64,000 nt of DNA from Nostoc sp. CHAB 5824 (GCF_020829665.1 NZ_JAIVFT010000014.1:62001-126000), one strand, 5' to 3'. Counted from the stretch's first letter, positions 26,257-34,986 are shown. The notes: generated by a model from the sequence alone, not told the origin. Numbers and translations are program-made.

Positions 26257-27975
26257 CTAATTTTTCCTATTATTAATAAATGTGCAATTAACGCATCGGA
26301 AAGTTTCGTTACAAGTTTTCGCACGAGAAAAGAATAAGTGCATCTGCCAAACTAACCAAGACTTTACCCGCCACGCTCCCATTGAAAGGTGTTCTGTAGA
26401 TGATTCTGGGGATAAGTCAAAGCTCTGTTGCTCATAGTGTAACCATTTAGCTGGTAGGTGTCCCATCGGTGTCATAGGGGACAATTTAAAAGTTAGTTGT
26501 TCATAGTTTAACCAGTTTCCCTCTTTTCGCCAACCAAGGCGATCGCCAAGTCTCTTTTCTGCTTCGTAGTCTACTTGGCCACCCATTTTACTCCAGATAG
26601 TTTGCTGAATACCAAAGCCGAAATAACCATAACTATATTGATCCCAAAATCGATCAATGGTCTGGAGTTCTTGACAAGAAAAGTTATCAATATCTTCCTT
26701 ATAAACTTCATCCCAATAATTTTTTTTCATGACTTTTAACATTAGTTTAGTAGTTTCAATGTCAGCTTCTTTCCACTTATGCTGCGCCAGAAAATCCTGC
26801 AATTGGGTATAATCAATATCCTTATTGCTGGGAAATCCTTTTGTCAAGGCAAAATTGTTATTAGTCAATCCCATCAATCCTGTTTCTTCAACAGCAGATA
26901 AAGGCGCTGTAGAGACAAAACTTACTTCTGCTATTCCTAGCACTGTTCTTTGATCGGTGAGTTGCTTGGATATATAGTCAGATATTAAATCAATCCCCTT
27001 GTCTAAAAAGACGCCATTTTCGCTCAAATCAAAATTATGGATCTGCCAATCTAATAATTGAGATTGAATAAAAGCATCTTTTAATCTGGCTTTTTTCTCA
27101 TAGCTTGTCACCATAAAATCGAGAAAAGTTTCAGAAATCGCTTCGGTTTCTTCAAAATTAAATAAATTTGACTGATAATTTAAAATATTATCCCCAAGAT
27201 TTTTAATATCTCCGACCGTTGCATAAAAATATTCATCTACTTTTACGACTTCATCTATTAAAGATTGAAAGGGACTAAAGTAGTTTTGTAAAGAATTTTC
27301 AAAATTAATTGCAGTATGGGCAATTTTTGCTATTTCTTGACGAACCTTGTAGGCTTTTCTTTGATATTCGTAAATTTCTTGATATACTTCTAAATCTTTA
27401 ACTATTTGCCGAACAATTTCTTTTTGATTCTTGGTATCTTCTGCAAGGTTTGTAATTCCTTCAGCAAGCAATCGAATTTTTTCTAACATTAAAAAATAAG
27501 CATTGCTCAATAGTAAAACTGCTTTAAAGTTTTCTTGCTTCTCCCATCTTAATCCATCAAGTATTTTGGGATTATTATTACTTTTTAGCTCTAATTTTCT
27601 TCTTTGATCTTCTAAATTTTTTATCTCCAAATATTTTTGTTTGAATAAGTTTTTTAATTCGTCTGCAAGGTTTAATAAAAAATCATGGTAACTATTTTTA
27701 TAAATTTCTAAAAAATCAATAATATGACTGTAATCATTAATAAATAATCGTATTTCCTCAAAAATTTCTCCCTGGCTAACTTCTTCTTTTCGTTTAATTA
27801 TCCCCCCAAGTCGATTATGACATCTAACACCTTCTTTAATTAGTGTTTGACGTTCTCTAATTTTTTGTTGAACTTTTTTTACACCGTTATTTTTGAGAAC
27901 GGGTAATTGATAGGTTCGTTCGTAAATTGAAATAGTTTCGTAAGTAATTAGTTGTTTTTGCTGTTTAGTTAGCAT
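26257..27975 (-). CDS. GUN4-domain protein with long helical N-terminus
   Basis: The ATG at 27975 (MLTKQQKQLITYETISIYER) is preferred to a TTG 33 bases upstream. Residues 1-~370 are almost entirely helical and charged, with coiled-coil-like runs (VKKVQQKIRERQTLIKEGVR, LEIKNLEDQRRKLELKSNNN). From about 395 a GUN4 domain follows: DYTQLQDFLAQHKWKEADIE, CQELQTIDRFWDQYSYGYFG, FGIQQTIWSKMGG. GUN4 domains bind porphyrins, and outside chlorophyll synthesis they occur fused to signalling modules. The C-terminus carries two tandem copies of a 22-residue segment (NWLNYEQLTFKLSP / KWLHYEQQSFDLSP). It lies 33 bases after the GNAT gene of the microviridin cluster. Function unknown. Confidence 0.75.
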   Translation of the reverse strand: MLTKQQKQLITYETISIYERTYQLPVLKNNGVKKVQQKIRERQTLIKEGVRCHNRLGGIIKRKEEVSQGEIFEEIRLFINDYSHIIDFLEIYKNSYHDFLLNLADELKNLFKQKYLEIKNLEDQRRKLELKSNNNPKILDGLRWEKQENFKAVLLLSNAYFLMLEKIRLLAEGITNLAEDTKNQKEIVRQIVKDLEVYQEIYEYQRKAYKVRQEIAKIAHTAINFENSLQNYFSPFQSLIDEVVKVDEYFYATVGDIKNLGDNILNYQSNLFNFEETEAISETFLDFMVTSYEKKARLKDAFIQSQLLDWQIHNFDLSENGVFLDKGIDLISDYISKQLTDQRTVLGIAEVSFVSTAPLSAVEETGLMGLTNNNFALTKGFPSNKDIDYTQLQDFLAQHKWKEADIETTKLMLKVMKKNYWDEVYKEDIDNFSCQELQTIDRFWDQYSYGYFGFGIQQTIWSKMGGQVDYEAEKRLGDRLGWRKEGNWLNYEQLTFKLSPMTPMGHLPAKWLHYEQQSFDLSPESSTEHLSMGAWRVKSWLVWQMHLFFSRAKTCNETFRCVNCTFINNRKN

Positions 27976-28008
27976 ATTTCTGATTCTAAAAAGTATGAGC
28001 AGACACAA

Positions 28009-28542
28009 TTACTTTATGATTTCTGTTTTGCATAATTCCCATATCAATACCTCACCTCGTGCTTCTATCAACCGCATTCCAATTTTTTCTAGCACCCGCT
28101 TTGAACCTATATTATCTGCATCACATCCAGCTGTAACTTTTTCCATACCTGGTTGACAAAGTGTCCAATCTACCATTGCTTTTGCAGCTTCAGACGCATA
28201 CCCTTGCTGCTGATATGATGGAACTATGAGATAGCCTAGTTCCACTGAACCTGTAGCAAAACCTGTGGCATCTGGGATGATTTTGATCATAATGTGACCA
28301 ATGAGCGTCTTTTCTACTTTATGAATGATTAAACTTCCCCATCCCCATTCACTTTGTAAGGGATTTTTGCACAGGATATCTGCAATTGTGGGCAAATTTT
28401 GACCAAACTCTTCATCAGGCCAATTGGGTAAAACTGTAACCGCCAGAACTCTTGCTAGTTCAGAATTCCCAATGATTGCTGCTTTTACTATTTCTAGCGT
28501 AAATGGTACTAAATACAATCGTTGGCTAACAATATTTTCCAT
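28009..28542 (-). CDS. mdnD: GNAT acetyltransferase of the microviridin cluster
   Basis: A 177-residue acetyltransferase of the RimJ/RimL type: LVPFTLEIVKAAIIGNSELA at the N-terminus, GYLIVPSYQQQGYASEAAKA (acetyl-CoA-binding Q-x-x-G-x-A) near 110, and DADNIGSKRVLEKIGM near 145. In known microviridin clusters MdnD acetylates the free N-terminus of the processed peptide. Assignment here comes from family plus position downstream of mdnB/C/E on the same strand. Start ATG 28542 is normal for the family. Confidence 0.85.
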   Translation of the reverse strand: MENIVSQRLYLVPFTLEIVKAAIIGNSELARVLAVTVLPNWPDEEFGQNLPTIADILCKNPLQSEWGWGSLIIHKVEKTLIGHIMIKIIPDATGFATGSVELGYLIVPSYQQQGYASEAAKAMVDWTLCQPGMEKVTAGCDADNIGSKRVLEKIGMRLIEARGEVLIWELCKTEIIK

Positions 28543-28653
28543 AGATGTGCTTTAAAATCTGAAACTATTCATAACCTACTACATTGTTAACTAAGCTTTT
28601 TTAAATTGATAAATATCCTCTAAAAGGCAGGATTTAAAAAGTATGACTAGCCG

Positions 28654-30663
28654 TTAAAGTCTCACCCATTTTAACACCTTCGGGTCTTTGTCATAGTGGT
28701 ATGTCAAACCATCTTTAGTAGTTATGGGCTTACCTTCACTAGCCTTGCTTCTGATGGTGCCAAGGGAATAGTCTGTTAATGTGTTCATTTGCTTATGAGA
28801 TAAGTTTTCAATTGTGCCTATTTTTGATTTTATTTGAGAGTGATTATTAGGTAAATCATCTATTTTAATTTGGCCATTTTCAGGTAAATTAGTAGCAAAT
28901 GCTTTTTGAAGCTGATAATCCTGCACAGTAACAAGTTGCCAACTAGAATCTTGTGAAAGTTCTAGAACCCATTGATGATAATTAAACAGACTCTCGCGAT
29001 GTCCAACGCTGATAAAAGTTGTTTTACTTTGTTGTAACTTTTGATATAAACTTTCTTCGTTATTTAAATCCAAAGCACTTGTTGCTTCATCTAATATCGT
29101 AAAGCTAGGACGAGTAACTAACAATCGTGCGAAGGCAAGGCGTTGTTGTTCTCCCAATGATAATATGTTTTCCCAAGGGAGTTCTGCATCAAAATCGCCA
29201 ACTTTTGTCACTACGTTTTGGAGGTTAACTTGTTGCAAAACTTCTTTGAGTTCTGTATCGCTCATTTGATGATTTGTATGAGGATAGAGTAACTGTTCAC
29301 GCAAAGTTCCCAAAATTATATAGGGACGTTGGGGCAAAAACAACACATCTTCTAAAGGAGGCCGCAACAGACGACCACTTCCCGCATTCCATAAACCTGC
29401 GATCGCTCTTAATAAAGAACTCTTACCTCGACCACTCGGCCCAACAATCAATAAACCTTCTCCTGGCTGAACAGACAGTGACAAATCTTCGACGATCACC
29501 TGCTCATAATTTGGTGTTTGTAAGGTGACATGCTCAAAAGCCAGACGGTTTTCTTCGATTGTTTTAATTGTACTCACTTTCTCTGGTTGTTTCCTTACTT
29601 CTTCTAAGGCATTCGTCAACTGAGATAAACGTTCAACATAACTAGAAAATCTTCCAGAAGCGCCAAATTCACTTATTAATTGCCCTAGAGCATTAGAAAA
29701 CATGAAACAAGCTAAACTAATTTGGTTAATTTCTCCAAAATCAATTTGATCTTGAATAAATAAAGGTGTCAGTACAAACATTGAAAACACAGTAATAGCA
29801 GACTGATAAGCTCTGTTAAAAATATCCTGATTTATCTCCCAATTCAGCCTCCGCTCTGCATTTTTCTCGATATTACTAAATCGGCGTTGAATTATATTTG
29901 CTTCTTGGTTTTCTCCCTGAAAAAAAGCTATCGATTCTGCGTGATTTCGAATATGAGTCAGTGCATAATTGTAGTCAGCTTTAACTTCAAGTTCCTCTTG
30001 ATTAATCTTATTTGCTTGTTGATTCAAGTAAACAGCAATTAAATTACCTATGATTGTATAAATAACTAAAAGAAGTGCAATCTGTTGCGATATTGTCCAA
30101 ATAATTACTAAAAAACTTGTTATTTGCAGGATTTTCTCTAGGAAAGTAGCTGAAAAGTTGAGAGCATTACTGGTAATGGGTTCGATTTCTTGGGATAGAC
30201 GTTGATCTGGGTTATCAATATTGGATTTAAAATTGATTTTATAATAAGCACGATTGCTAAAATACTTTTCTAAGGTGTGATTATTTAGCCATTTGTACCA
30301 ATCAAGGGCAATTTTTTTTCTGACAAATTTAGAAGATGCTATCAAAAGTGTTTCCGCGACAAGAACAAGCATGGAAATCCATAATGTACCAAGATACTTA
30401 GAAATATCTTTCTCTTCAATAACTATATTGAGTACATAGCGATTTAAGAAGCTGCCTGATGCCGTTACGCACACGAGCGCAATTATTAATAAGATTAAGA
30501 GAATGAGCATTCCCCATGTGCGAATCACCTCTGAAAAGGCTCTGCCTCCTGGTTCTGTTGGATACCAGTAAGACCCGGCGATCGCTCTGAGATCCTGCCA
30601 AAATTTGGTAAAAACCACAAGCGGATTAGTTGAGGATTGATCGCGAAAAACTTGAGCTTGCAT
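28654..30663 (-). CDS. mdnE: ABC transporter (permease-ATPase fusion) of the microviridin cluster
   Basis: A 669-residue half-transporter of the SbmA/BacA-YddA type. The membrane domain starts with the cytosolic segment FTKFWQDLRAIAGSYWYPTE and has helices near 50-75, 85-105, 175-225 and 285-335. The ATPase part has Walker A GPSGRGKSSLLRA near 400, signature LSLGEQQRLAFARLL near 497 and Walker B SFTILDEATSALDL. A further ~80-residue tail ends TYHYDKDPKVLKWVRL. In Microcystis MdnE is needed for correct processing and export of microviridin. It is very similar to the transporter at 35060-37087. Confidence 0.88.
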   Translation of the reverse strand: MQAQVFRDQSSTNPLVVFTKFWQDLRAIAGSYWYPTEPGGRAFSEVIRTWGMLILLILLIIALVCVTASGSFLNRYVLNIVIEEKDISKYLGTLWISMLVLVAETLLIASSKFVRKKIALDWYKWLNNHTLEKYFSNRAYYKINFKSNIDNPDQRLSQEIEPITSNALNFSATFLEKILQITSFLVIIWTISQQIALLLVIYTIIGNLIAVYLNQQANKINQEELEVKADYNYALTHIRNHAESIAFFQGENQEANIIQRRFSNIEKNAERRLNWEINQDIFNRAYQSAITVFSMFVLTPLFIQDQIDFGEINQISLACFMFSNALGQLISEFGASGRFSSYVERLSQLTNALEEVRKQPEKVSTIKTIEENRLAFEHVTLQTPNYEQVIVEDLSLSVQPGEGLLIVGPSGRGKSSLLRAIAGLWNAGSGRLLRPPLEDVLFLPQRPYIILGTLREQLLYPHTNHQMSDTELKEVLQQVNLQNVVTKVGDFDAELPWENILSLGEQQRLAFARLLVTRPSFTILDEATSALDLNNEESLYQKLQQSKTTFISVGHRESLFNYHQWVLELSQDSSWQLVTVQDYQLQKAFATNLPENGQIKIDDLPNNHSQIKSKIGTIENLSHKQMNTLTDYSLGTIRSKASEGKPITTKDGLTYHYDKDPKVLKWVRL

Positions 30664-30710
30664 GTTCTAAAAATATAGTGGTTCTTATTTGAGTTAAATA
30701 ATCGCTTAAC

Positions 30711-31124
30711 TTAATGCCAATGGAATTGAATAATCACCGCAACGATTTCAATTGTTTTGAGGGTCTTAACCTCTTCACAATAAGTAATAATTTCAGGGCA
30801 AAGTTGATTTTTTAGTTTGAGTTTTAACTCCTCTGTAATGGGTAAGTCTTTGATTTCTTTGAGGAGGAATTTTACCGATTCAGTTTTGCTACGTTCTGCA
30901 TAGATGGCTTGAAGAATGGTTTCAATTCCATATCCCGCGACAATATCCCCCACAACAGTTATTAGACCAAGTAAGGCTATAGCTCCTACGATGCCAAACG
31001 GCCCTCCTAACGTTGTAAGAGTAGCAGCAACAGCAGCGGAACTACCCCCGGATGCGGCCGTTATAACCACCAGAATTACACCAGGAAGACCCAGACCTGC
31101 CAGTTTTTTCACAATTTCGTCCAT
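30711..31124 (-). CDS. Small glycine-rich membrane protein inside the microviridin operon
   Basis: The 137-residue product begins MDEIVKKLAGLGLPGVILVV and has two or three Gly/Ala-rich hydrophobic stretches (ITAASGGSSAAVAATLTTLG, GPFGIVGAIALLGLITVVGD) followed by a soluble helical tail (SVKFLLKEIKDLPITEELKL). It lies between mdnC and mdnE, about 50 bases before mdnE, in the same direction. It is not one of the standard mdn genes I know. Bacteriocin-like composition is noticeable but no processing site is evident. Role unknown; similar small proteins occur elsewhere in cyanobacteria. Confidence 0.6.
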   Translation of the reverse strand: MDEIVKKLAGLGLPGVILVVITAASGGSSAAVAATLTTLGGPFGIVGAIALLGLITVVGDIVAGYGIETILQAIYAERSKTESVKFLLKEIKDLPITEELKLKLKNQLCPEIITYCEEVKTLKTIEIVAVIIQFHWH

Positions 31125-31381
31125 TATAATTACCTAAAATCCTGACACTTTTGATTAAAACATGATTTCTGAGTTCAAATAACTGAAGTAAAAAAAAAGA
31201 GGTGCATCCAATTCCAAAAAAATTGAAAGTTATTCACAACAAAATCCCACTACCAAACATTAAAAAAGGTAGGGGATGTAGACACATCTGCTTCGGCTAT
31301 TCTGCAAGTTCTCCAACGGAGTACCCGCACGGTGGGAGATCAATCAGAAAATAAGAAATAATTTTATTGGTGCTCCATGTG

Positions 31382-32362
31382 CTAATTTTTATTAGTCAAC
31401 AGAATTTCAGCGATCGCACTAGAAATCGGGAAGTGCGGTGAAAATATTTCCATCCAGAAAAACTCCCCAACTGGGTTAACCTCAAGGAATACGTGGCGAC
31501 CATCGGGTGTGACTATAATATCGATCGCTCCATAGTTTAAGCCAAAATAAGTCATCAGTTGCAGAAGCTTTTTCTCAATATCTTCCGGTAAGTCGTAGGG
31601 TTTCCAATTCTTAACTAAGGCTTGCCCTTCTTTGCGCCAGTCGTAAGTAGATCCGTCCAAACTCTGTGAATCTACTGCGGCAGTAAATACGCGGTGTCCG
31701 ACAATAGTCGTCCGCAACTCCAGCGCCTTTGGGACGTTTTCTTGAAATGTCATCGGACAAAAACGCAGTCCTTCAAGATTTTCCAGATCGTCATCTGTAA
31801 TTGGATTGGTGAAAACAACGTTTTCTCGCCCTTGATCGTCATAAATGGCAAAGGAAGAAAGCATTTTTGTGATGATACCCTGCTCTTTACATTCTTGAGC
31901 AAATTGCTTGACTGCCTCTGGATTGTTAGAAGTCAAAGTGCGTGGGGTAACAAGGCCAACCTCTCGTGCAACTTGTAGTTGTAGTTGTTTATTATTGGCT
32001 ACATCGACATTTGACATTTTGTCAAAGTGGAATGCTTTCAGGCTGGCAATCATACCCCTGACAGTACGCCGAGTTTCATCAATTGAAGCGTCTCTAAATT
32101 GCTTGTCCATCGTCTCAGAAATTTTTGCCCCGTAGCGCATCCGCCGATACCAAACTGAGGACACTTCACTTAAATCAAGCTTCTGTTGACCATCAGTAAT
32201 AATTACCCGCTCAGTATCGCCGTAGTAAATATCTAGCTTCACTTCAGTGGGATATCTGTCTGTGTCAAAACGAAATGCTTTTCCGCCTTGAGCCTCAATT
32301 TCTTTGATTACTAGAGGAATGCTTTCGTTGTCTTTACTGAAAGTAATGATTAATACTGTCAT
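31382..32362 (-). CDS. mdnC: Microviridin ATP-grasp ligase MdnC (ester-forming)
   Basis: MdnC binds the leader peptide and makes the two omega-ester rings of microviridin using ATP. The 326-residue protein begins MTVLIITFSKDNESIPLVIK, the typical MdnC start. It continues with FRFDTDRYPTEVKLDIYYGD, ATP-grasp lysine regions (GIITKMLSSFAIY), MTFQENVPKALELRTTIVGH, and the Mg-binding VTPDGRHVFLEVNPVGEFFW near the C-terminus. The match to Microcystis MdnC, as I recall it, is close across the length. It follows mdnB in the same direction. Confidence 0.93.
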   Translation of the reverse strand: MTVLIITFSKDNESIPLVIKEIEAQGGKAFRFDTDRYPTEVKLDIYYGDTERVIITDGQQKLDLSEVSSVWYRRMRYGAKISETMDKQFRDASIDETRRTVRGMIASLKAFHFDKMSNVDVANNKQLQLQVAREVGLVTPRTLTSNNPEAVKQFAQECKEQGIITKMLSSFAIYDDQGRENVVFTNPITDDDLENLEGLRFCPMTFQENVPKALELRTTIVGHRVFTAAVDSQSLDGSTYDWRKEGQALVKNWKPYDLPEDIEKKLLQLMTYFGLNYGAIDIIVTPDGRHVFLEVNPVGEFFWMEIFSPHFPISSAIAEILLTNKN

Positions 32363-32467
32363 AGAAAATTTTTAACTAAAGTGCTTACCATTCTGAGAAG
32401 TTTGTAGTAAGCACTAAAGTGCTTAAGATCAGGAATAAAGTCCTTACTACAAGCCTTCTCTTATTTT

Positions 32468-33448
32468 CTAGGAAATAAGAGCGTCTGCGATCGCACTCGA
32501 AATCGGCAAGTCTAAATCTTTCTCCAGCATTCCCCACTCTCCTACGGGGTTATTTTCCAAAAAGACATATTCTCCTGATGGTGTGAGGATGAAATCTAAC
32601 GATCCAAACAAAAGCCCAAATTTACCCATAAAAGCTTGGAGACGACGCACTACTTCGTCAGGAAGCTCATGATGTTGCCATGCACCAACCTCAACACCAG
32701 GTTTACGCCAATCAACTTTGGCTGCTGCATAAACACTCGCATCTAGCGCCCCCACAAATACATTGCCATTCACATACGCCACCCGCAATTCCTGCTGCTT
32801 AGGAATTTGCTCTTGAAACACCATTGGGCAATAGCGCAGTGACTCAGCATCTTGTAAGTCTTCTTCTTTGACGGTGCTGGTGTACAGAAAGAACGAGGAA
32901 TTAGCTTGCATACTGTAGGAAAGAGCAGTTAATAGCTTGCTCACCATTTTGCCGTTGACTTGGTGGAAAAACTCCCGTGCTGACTCAGCTTTGTTGGTGA
33001 CGAGAGTCTGGGGAATGACAAAACCTACCTCAGACGCAATTCGCAGTTGACGCAGCTTATTACTTGCATAATTTATCCGCTCTAAATCATCTATCCACTT
33101 AGCTCCTTTGAGGCTATCCCAAAAACCATCTAAAGTTGCTTGTGATTCTCTAATACAGGCTTCTCGGAACTTTGGAGCTAATTCTTGACTCAGTTGTGGT
33201 TCCCAAATGCGCCGCATCCAAACAGCTTGCACCTGCTCTGTGCTGATGGAGTGGTTGCCATATTCTAAGGTGTGATAGCTTTTGGACTTGTCAAAACGTG
33301 CTGTTAATTGCACTTCTAGAGGAAACTTATCAGTATCGAGGCGGAATGGTTGCGCCCCTTTTTTTGATAAAGCTTCTGCCACTCTATCTATTGTGAAGAA
33401 ATCGTCACTGTGGGTAATTAATAAAACAACGTCACGAGACAAGTGCAT
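32468..33448 (-). CDS. mdnB: Microviridin ATP-grasp ligase MdnB (amide-forming)
   Basis: MdnB closes the omega-amide ring between Lys and the last Glu after MdnC has made the esters. It has 326 residues and starts MHLSRDVVLLITHSDDFFTI with DRVAEALSKKGAQPFRLDTD following. Family blocks include VWMRRIWEPQLSQELAPKFR, GKMVSKLLTALSYSMQ, YCPMVFQEQIPKQQELRVAY and the Mg-binding TPSGEYVFLENNPVGEWGML. In that last block, NNPVGEW has Asn where many members have Glu-Val-Asn-Pro; the Asn-Pro is kept. It is 105 bases upstream of mdnC and 220 bases downstream of mdnA2. Confidence 0.93.
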   Translation of the reverse strand: MHLSRDVVLLITHSDDFFTIDRVAEALSKKGAQPFRLDTDKFPLEVQLTARFDKSKSYHTLEYGNHSISTEQVQAVWMRRIWEPQLSQELAPKFREACIRESQATLDGFWDSLKGAKWIDDLERINYASNKLRQLRIASEVGFVIPQTLVTNKAESAREFFHQVNGKMVSKLLTALSYSMQANSSFFLYTSTVKEEDLQDAESLRYCPMVFQEQIPKQQELRVAYVNGNVFVGALDASVYAAAKVDWRKPGVEVGAWQHHELPDEVVRRLQAFMGKFGLLFGSLDFILTPSGEYVFLENNPVGEWGMLEKDLDLPISSAIADALIS

Positions 33449-33668
33449 AAAATATTTTTTATAAATTTAGGTTTTCGGGTCTATGTTGTGGCTTTTCCCA
33501 GTTGAATAAAAAAACTCTGAGGCTAGCGGTTAGAAACCACCAAAGCAACTATTGAGAGAGGCGATCGCCTTTATATTATGGAAGCGATCGCATTTCTACG
33601 AGAAGATTTCAGTTATCAAATATCTGAAATCTACTTTTTTAATTCAGATGAATCAAACTAGACTGGAA

Positions 33669-33809
33669 TTAACCCTCTTCCCAATCGGAAGGAAACTTCA
33701 AAGTATTGATAGGAGCAATATCTGACTGTTTAGCAACTTGCTCTTCTAAGAAACGAGCAAAGAATGGCACTGTTTGGACGTTTGTTGCTTTTATTGTGTT
33801 TGTAGACAT
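33669..33809 (-). CDS. mdnA2: Microviridin precursor peptide, complete core
   Basis: The 46-residue peptide starts at ATG 33809 with AAGGAA upstream. The leader carries the ligase-recognition helix PFFARFLEEQ (residues 15-24). The core ends TLKFPSDWEEG. This gives Thr, Lys, Ser, Asp, Glu, Glu in the T-x-K-x-P-S-D-x-E-E order, the full set for two esters (Thr-Asp, Ser-Glu) and one amide (Lys-Glu). A tricyclic product is expected; the side chains point to Leu, Phe and Trp, with Leu in the variable position that governs protease preference. The numbering A1/A2 is mine, by operon order. Confidence 0.95.
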   Translation of the reverse strand: MSTNTIKATNVQTVPFFARFLEEQVAKQSDIAPINTLKFPSDWEEG

Positions 33810-33905
33810 GGTATTATTCCTTGGTATTTCTTGTTATTCAGGAGTAGCTTTCAGTTATTGAATAACTTAAAGCTACTCCTTAATTTCCGATATCGCTAAC
33901 TAGAT

Positions 33906-34043
33906 TTAGCCTTCAAAATCAGAAGGATACTTCAAAGTGTTGATAGGAGCAGTATCTGACTGTTTAGCAACTTGCTCTTCCAAGAAGCGAGCAAAGAATG
34001 GTAATGCTTGGATATCCGATGCTTTTAATGTGTTTGTAGACAT
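33906..34043 (-). CDS. mdnA1: Microviridin precursor peptide, core lacking the last Glu
   Basis: The 45-residue peptide starts at ATG 34043 with AAAGGGG upstream. It is the first gene of the leftward mdn operon. The leader is nearly identical to its neighbour (PFFARFLEEQVAKQSD) but the core ends TLKYPSDFEG. The first Glu of the usual pair is there; the second, which MdnB joins to Lys, is replaced by Gly and then stop. The product can form both esters but not the normal Lys-Glu amide, so a bicyclic peptide is predicted. It shares MSTNT...KA at the start with mdnA2, showing recent duplication. Confidence 0.94.
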   Translation of the reverse strand: MSTNTLKASDIQALPFFARFLEEQVAKQSDTAPINTLKYPSDFEG

Positions 34044-34111
34044 TGTTATTCCCCTTTAGGAAATTTGTTTTAGCAATTAAAGATATATCAGTAATTAAAT
34101 ATATGTACAAG

Positions 34112-34179
34112 GACAGTTAAGACAGTTAAGAAATAAATTAGAGGACAGTAAAGACAGTTAAGACAGTTAAGACAGTTAA
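34112..34179 (-). promoter_or_regulatory. Six 9-bp TTAACTGTC direct repeats upstream of mdnA1
   Basis: On the plus strand GACAGTTAA occurs at 34112-34120, 34121-34129, 34153-34161, 34162-34170 and 34171-34179, with GACAGTAAA at 34144-34152. They lie 69-136 bases upstream of the mdnA1 ATG, that is in or near the promoter of the cluster. Arranged as 2 + 4 units in phase, they look like iterated binding sites. A pair of the same units is at 25148-25165. No regulator gene is nearby. Confidence 0.55.
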
Positions 34180-34209
34180 GAGGCTATTTTTTTAGAAATA
34201 TTAATATTA

Positions 34210-34233
34210 AGAATGTGGCGAGCGCCACATTCT
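34210..34233 (-). terminator. Hairpin after the gene at 34283-34873
   Basis: AGAATGTGGC and GCCACATTCT pair perfectly over 10 bases with loop GAGC. The hairpin lies 50 bases after the stop of the leftward gene that ends at 34283, and before the mdn promoter region. The stem is G/C-rich in its top half. The following minus-strand sequence is AT-rich but has no solid T-run. Confidence 0.55.
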
Positions 34234-34282
34234 CTTTAATCTTGGCATTATTGTGCCGCGTTCTCATCAACACTAGCGACAA

Positions 34283-34873
34283 TTATTCTTTAACAAGCAA
34301 GAGTTCAGTAGATTGAACAACCTGTAGCTGGTAGCTCTCGAAAGGAACTTTTTCTTGGCAATCCTTCACTTGGGGTGAACTCGCAGGTTGATAGGTAACT
34401 AGTTTATAGCGCAGGCGATCGCTTTCTCGCTCATATTGGGAATTGAGTAACTGATTTCCAACTCGGAATTGACTGTAGAGCGTGTCCCCAACCCACCACG
34501 CATCAATTAGAGTTCCATCCTTTTCATCAATCACAAAGTGACCAGCACCCCGATCCTTAACAACCAACTCATAATTACGTACCAGCTTTTTTGCCCCTGC
34601 TCCGTAAGTAATTTGCCAAGTGTAGCGTCTGGGATTATTAGAGATTGGCTGAATTCGGAGCGTCATTGGTACAGTTTTAGACTGCCCTTTTATAGAGCGA
34701 TTGAGCATCGTGCCGCTCCATGTGCCTTGCCAATTCTGAGGAAAGGAATTACTTGATGATGAAGCACTTTGCACAATTTTCACCATCACCAATATCAAAA
34801 AAGACATCAGCATCAAAACCAGGAGGCTTCGCTTTAGTATGGGGATAAACTGTTGCATCTGATACTTAGCCAC
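34283..34873 (-). CDS. Hypothetical membrane-anchored or secreted protein
   Basis: The 196-residue protein starts MAKYQMQQFIPILKRSLLVL and has a single N-terminal hydrophobic segment (LLVLMLMSFLILVMVKIVQS), a signal anchor or uncleaved signal. The exported part begins SFPQNWQGTWSGTM and is beta-rich, ending with QVVQSTELLLVKE. The W-x-G-x-W-S/T-G opening is common in small lipocalin-like cyanobacterial proteins. It lies between the mdn and apt clusters in the same direction; no link to either is shown. Confidence 0.65.
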   Translation of the reverse strand: MAKYQMQQFIPILKRSLLVLMLMSFLILVMVKIVQSASSSSNSFPQNWQGTWSGTMLNRSIKGQSKTVPMTLRIQPISNNPRRYTWQITYGAGAKKLVRNYELVVKDRGAGHFVIDEKDGTLIDAWWVGDTLYSQFRVGNQLLNSQYERESDRLRYKLVTYQPASSPQVKDCQEKVPFESYQLQVVQSTELLLVKE

Positions 34874-34953
34874 AAATAAGAAATGCTTACTATATATTAA
34901 TTTTAACGATTAATATTCAGGATAAATGTATTTGAATGTAATACACAACAACA

Positions 34954-34986
34954 AGATCCCCGGCTTCTTTGAGAAGTTGGGGATCT
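34954..34986. repeat. AGATCCCC hairpin downstream of the apt transporter
   Basis: AGATCCCCGGCTTCT (34954-34968) pairs with 34972-34986 (AGAAGTTGGGGATCT), 13 of 15 bases, loop TTG. This is a common cyanobacterial dispersed hairpin. It is 74 bases after the stop of the leftward transporter and may end the apt transcript. Confidence 0.6.
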
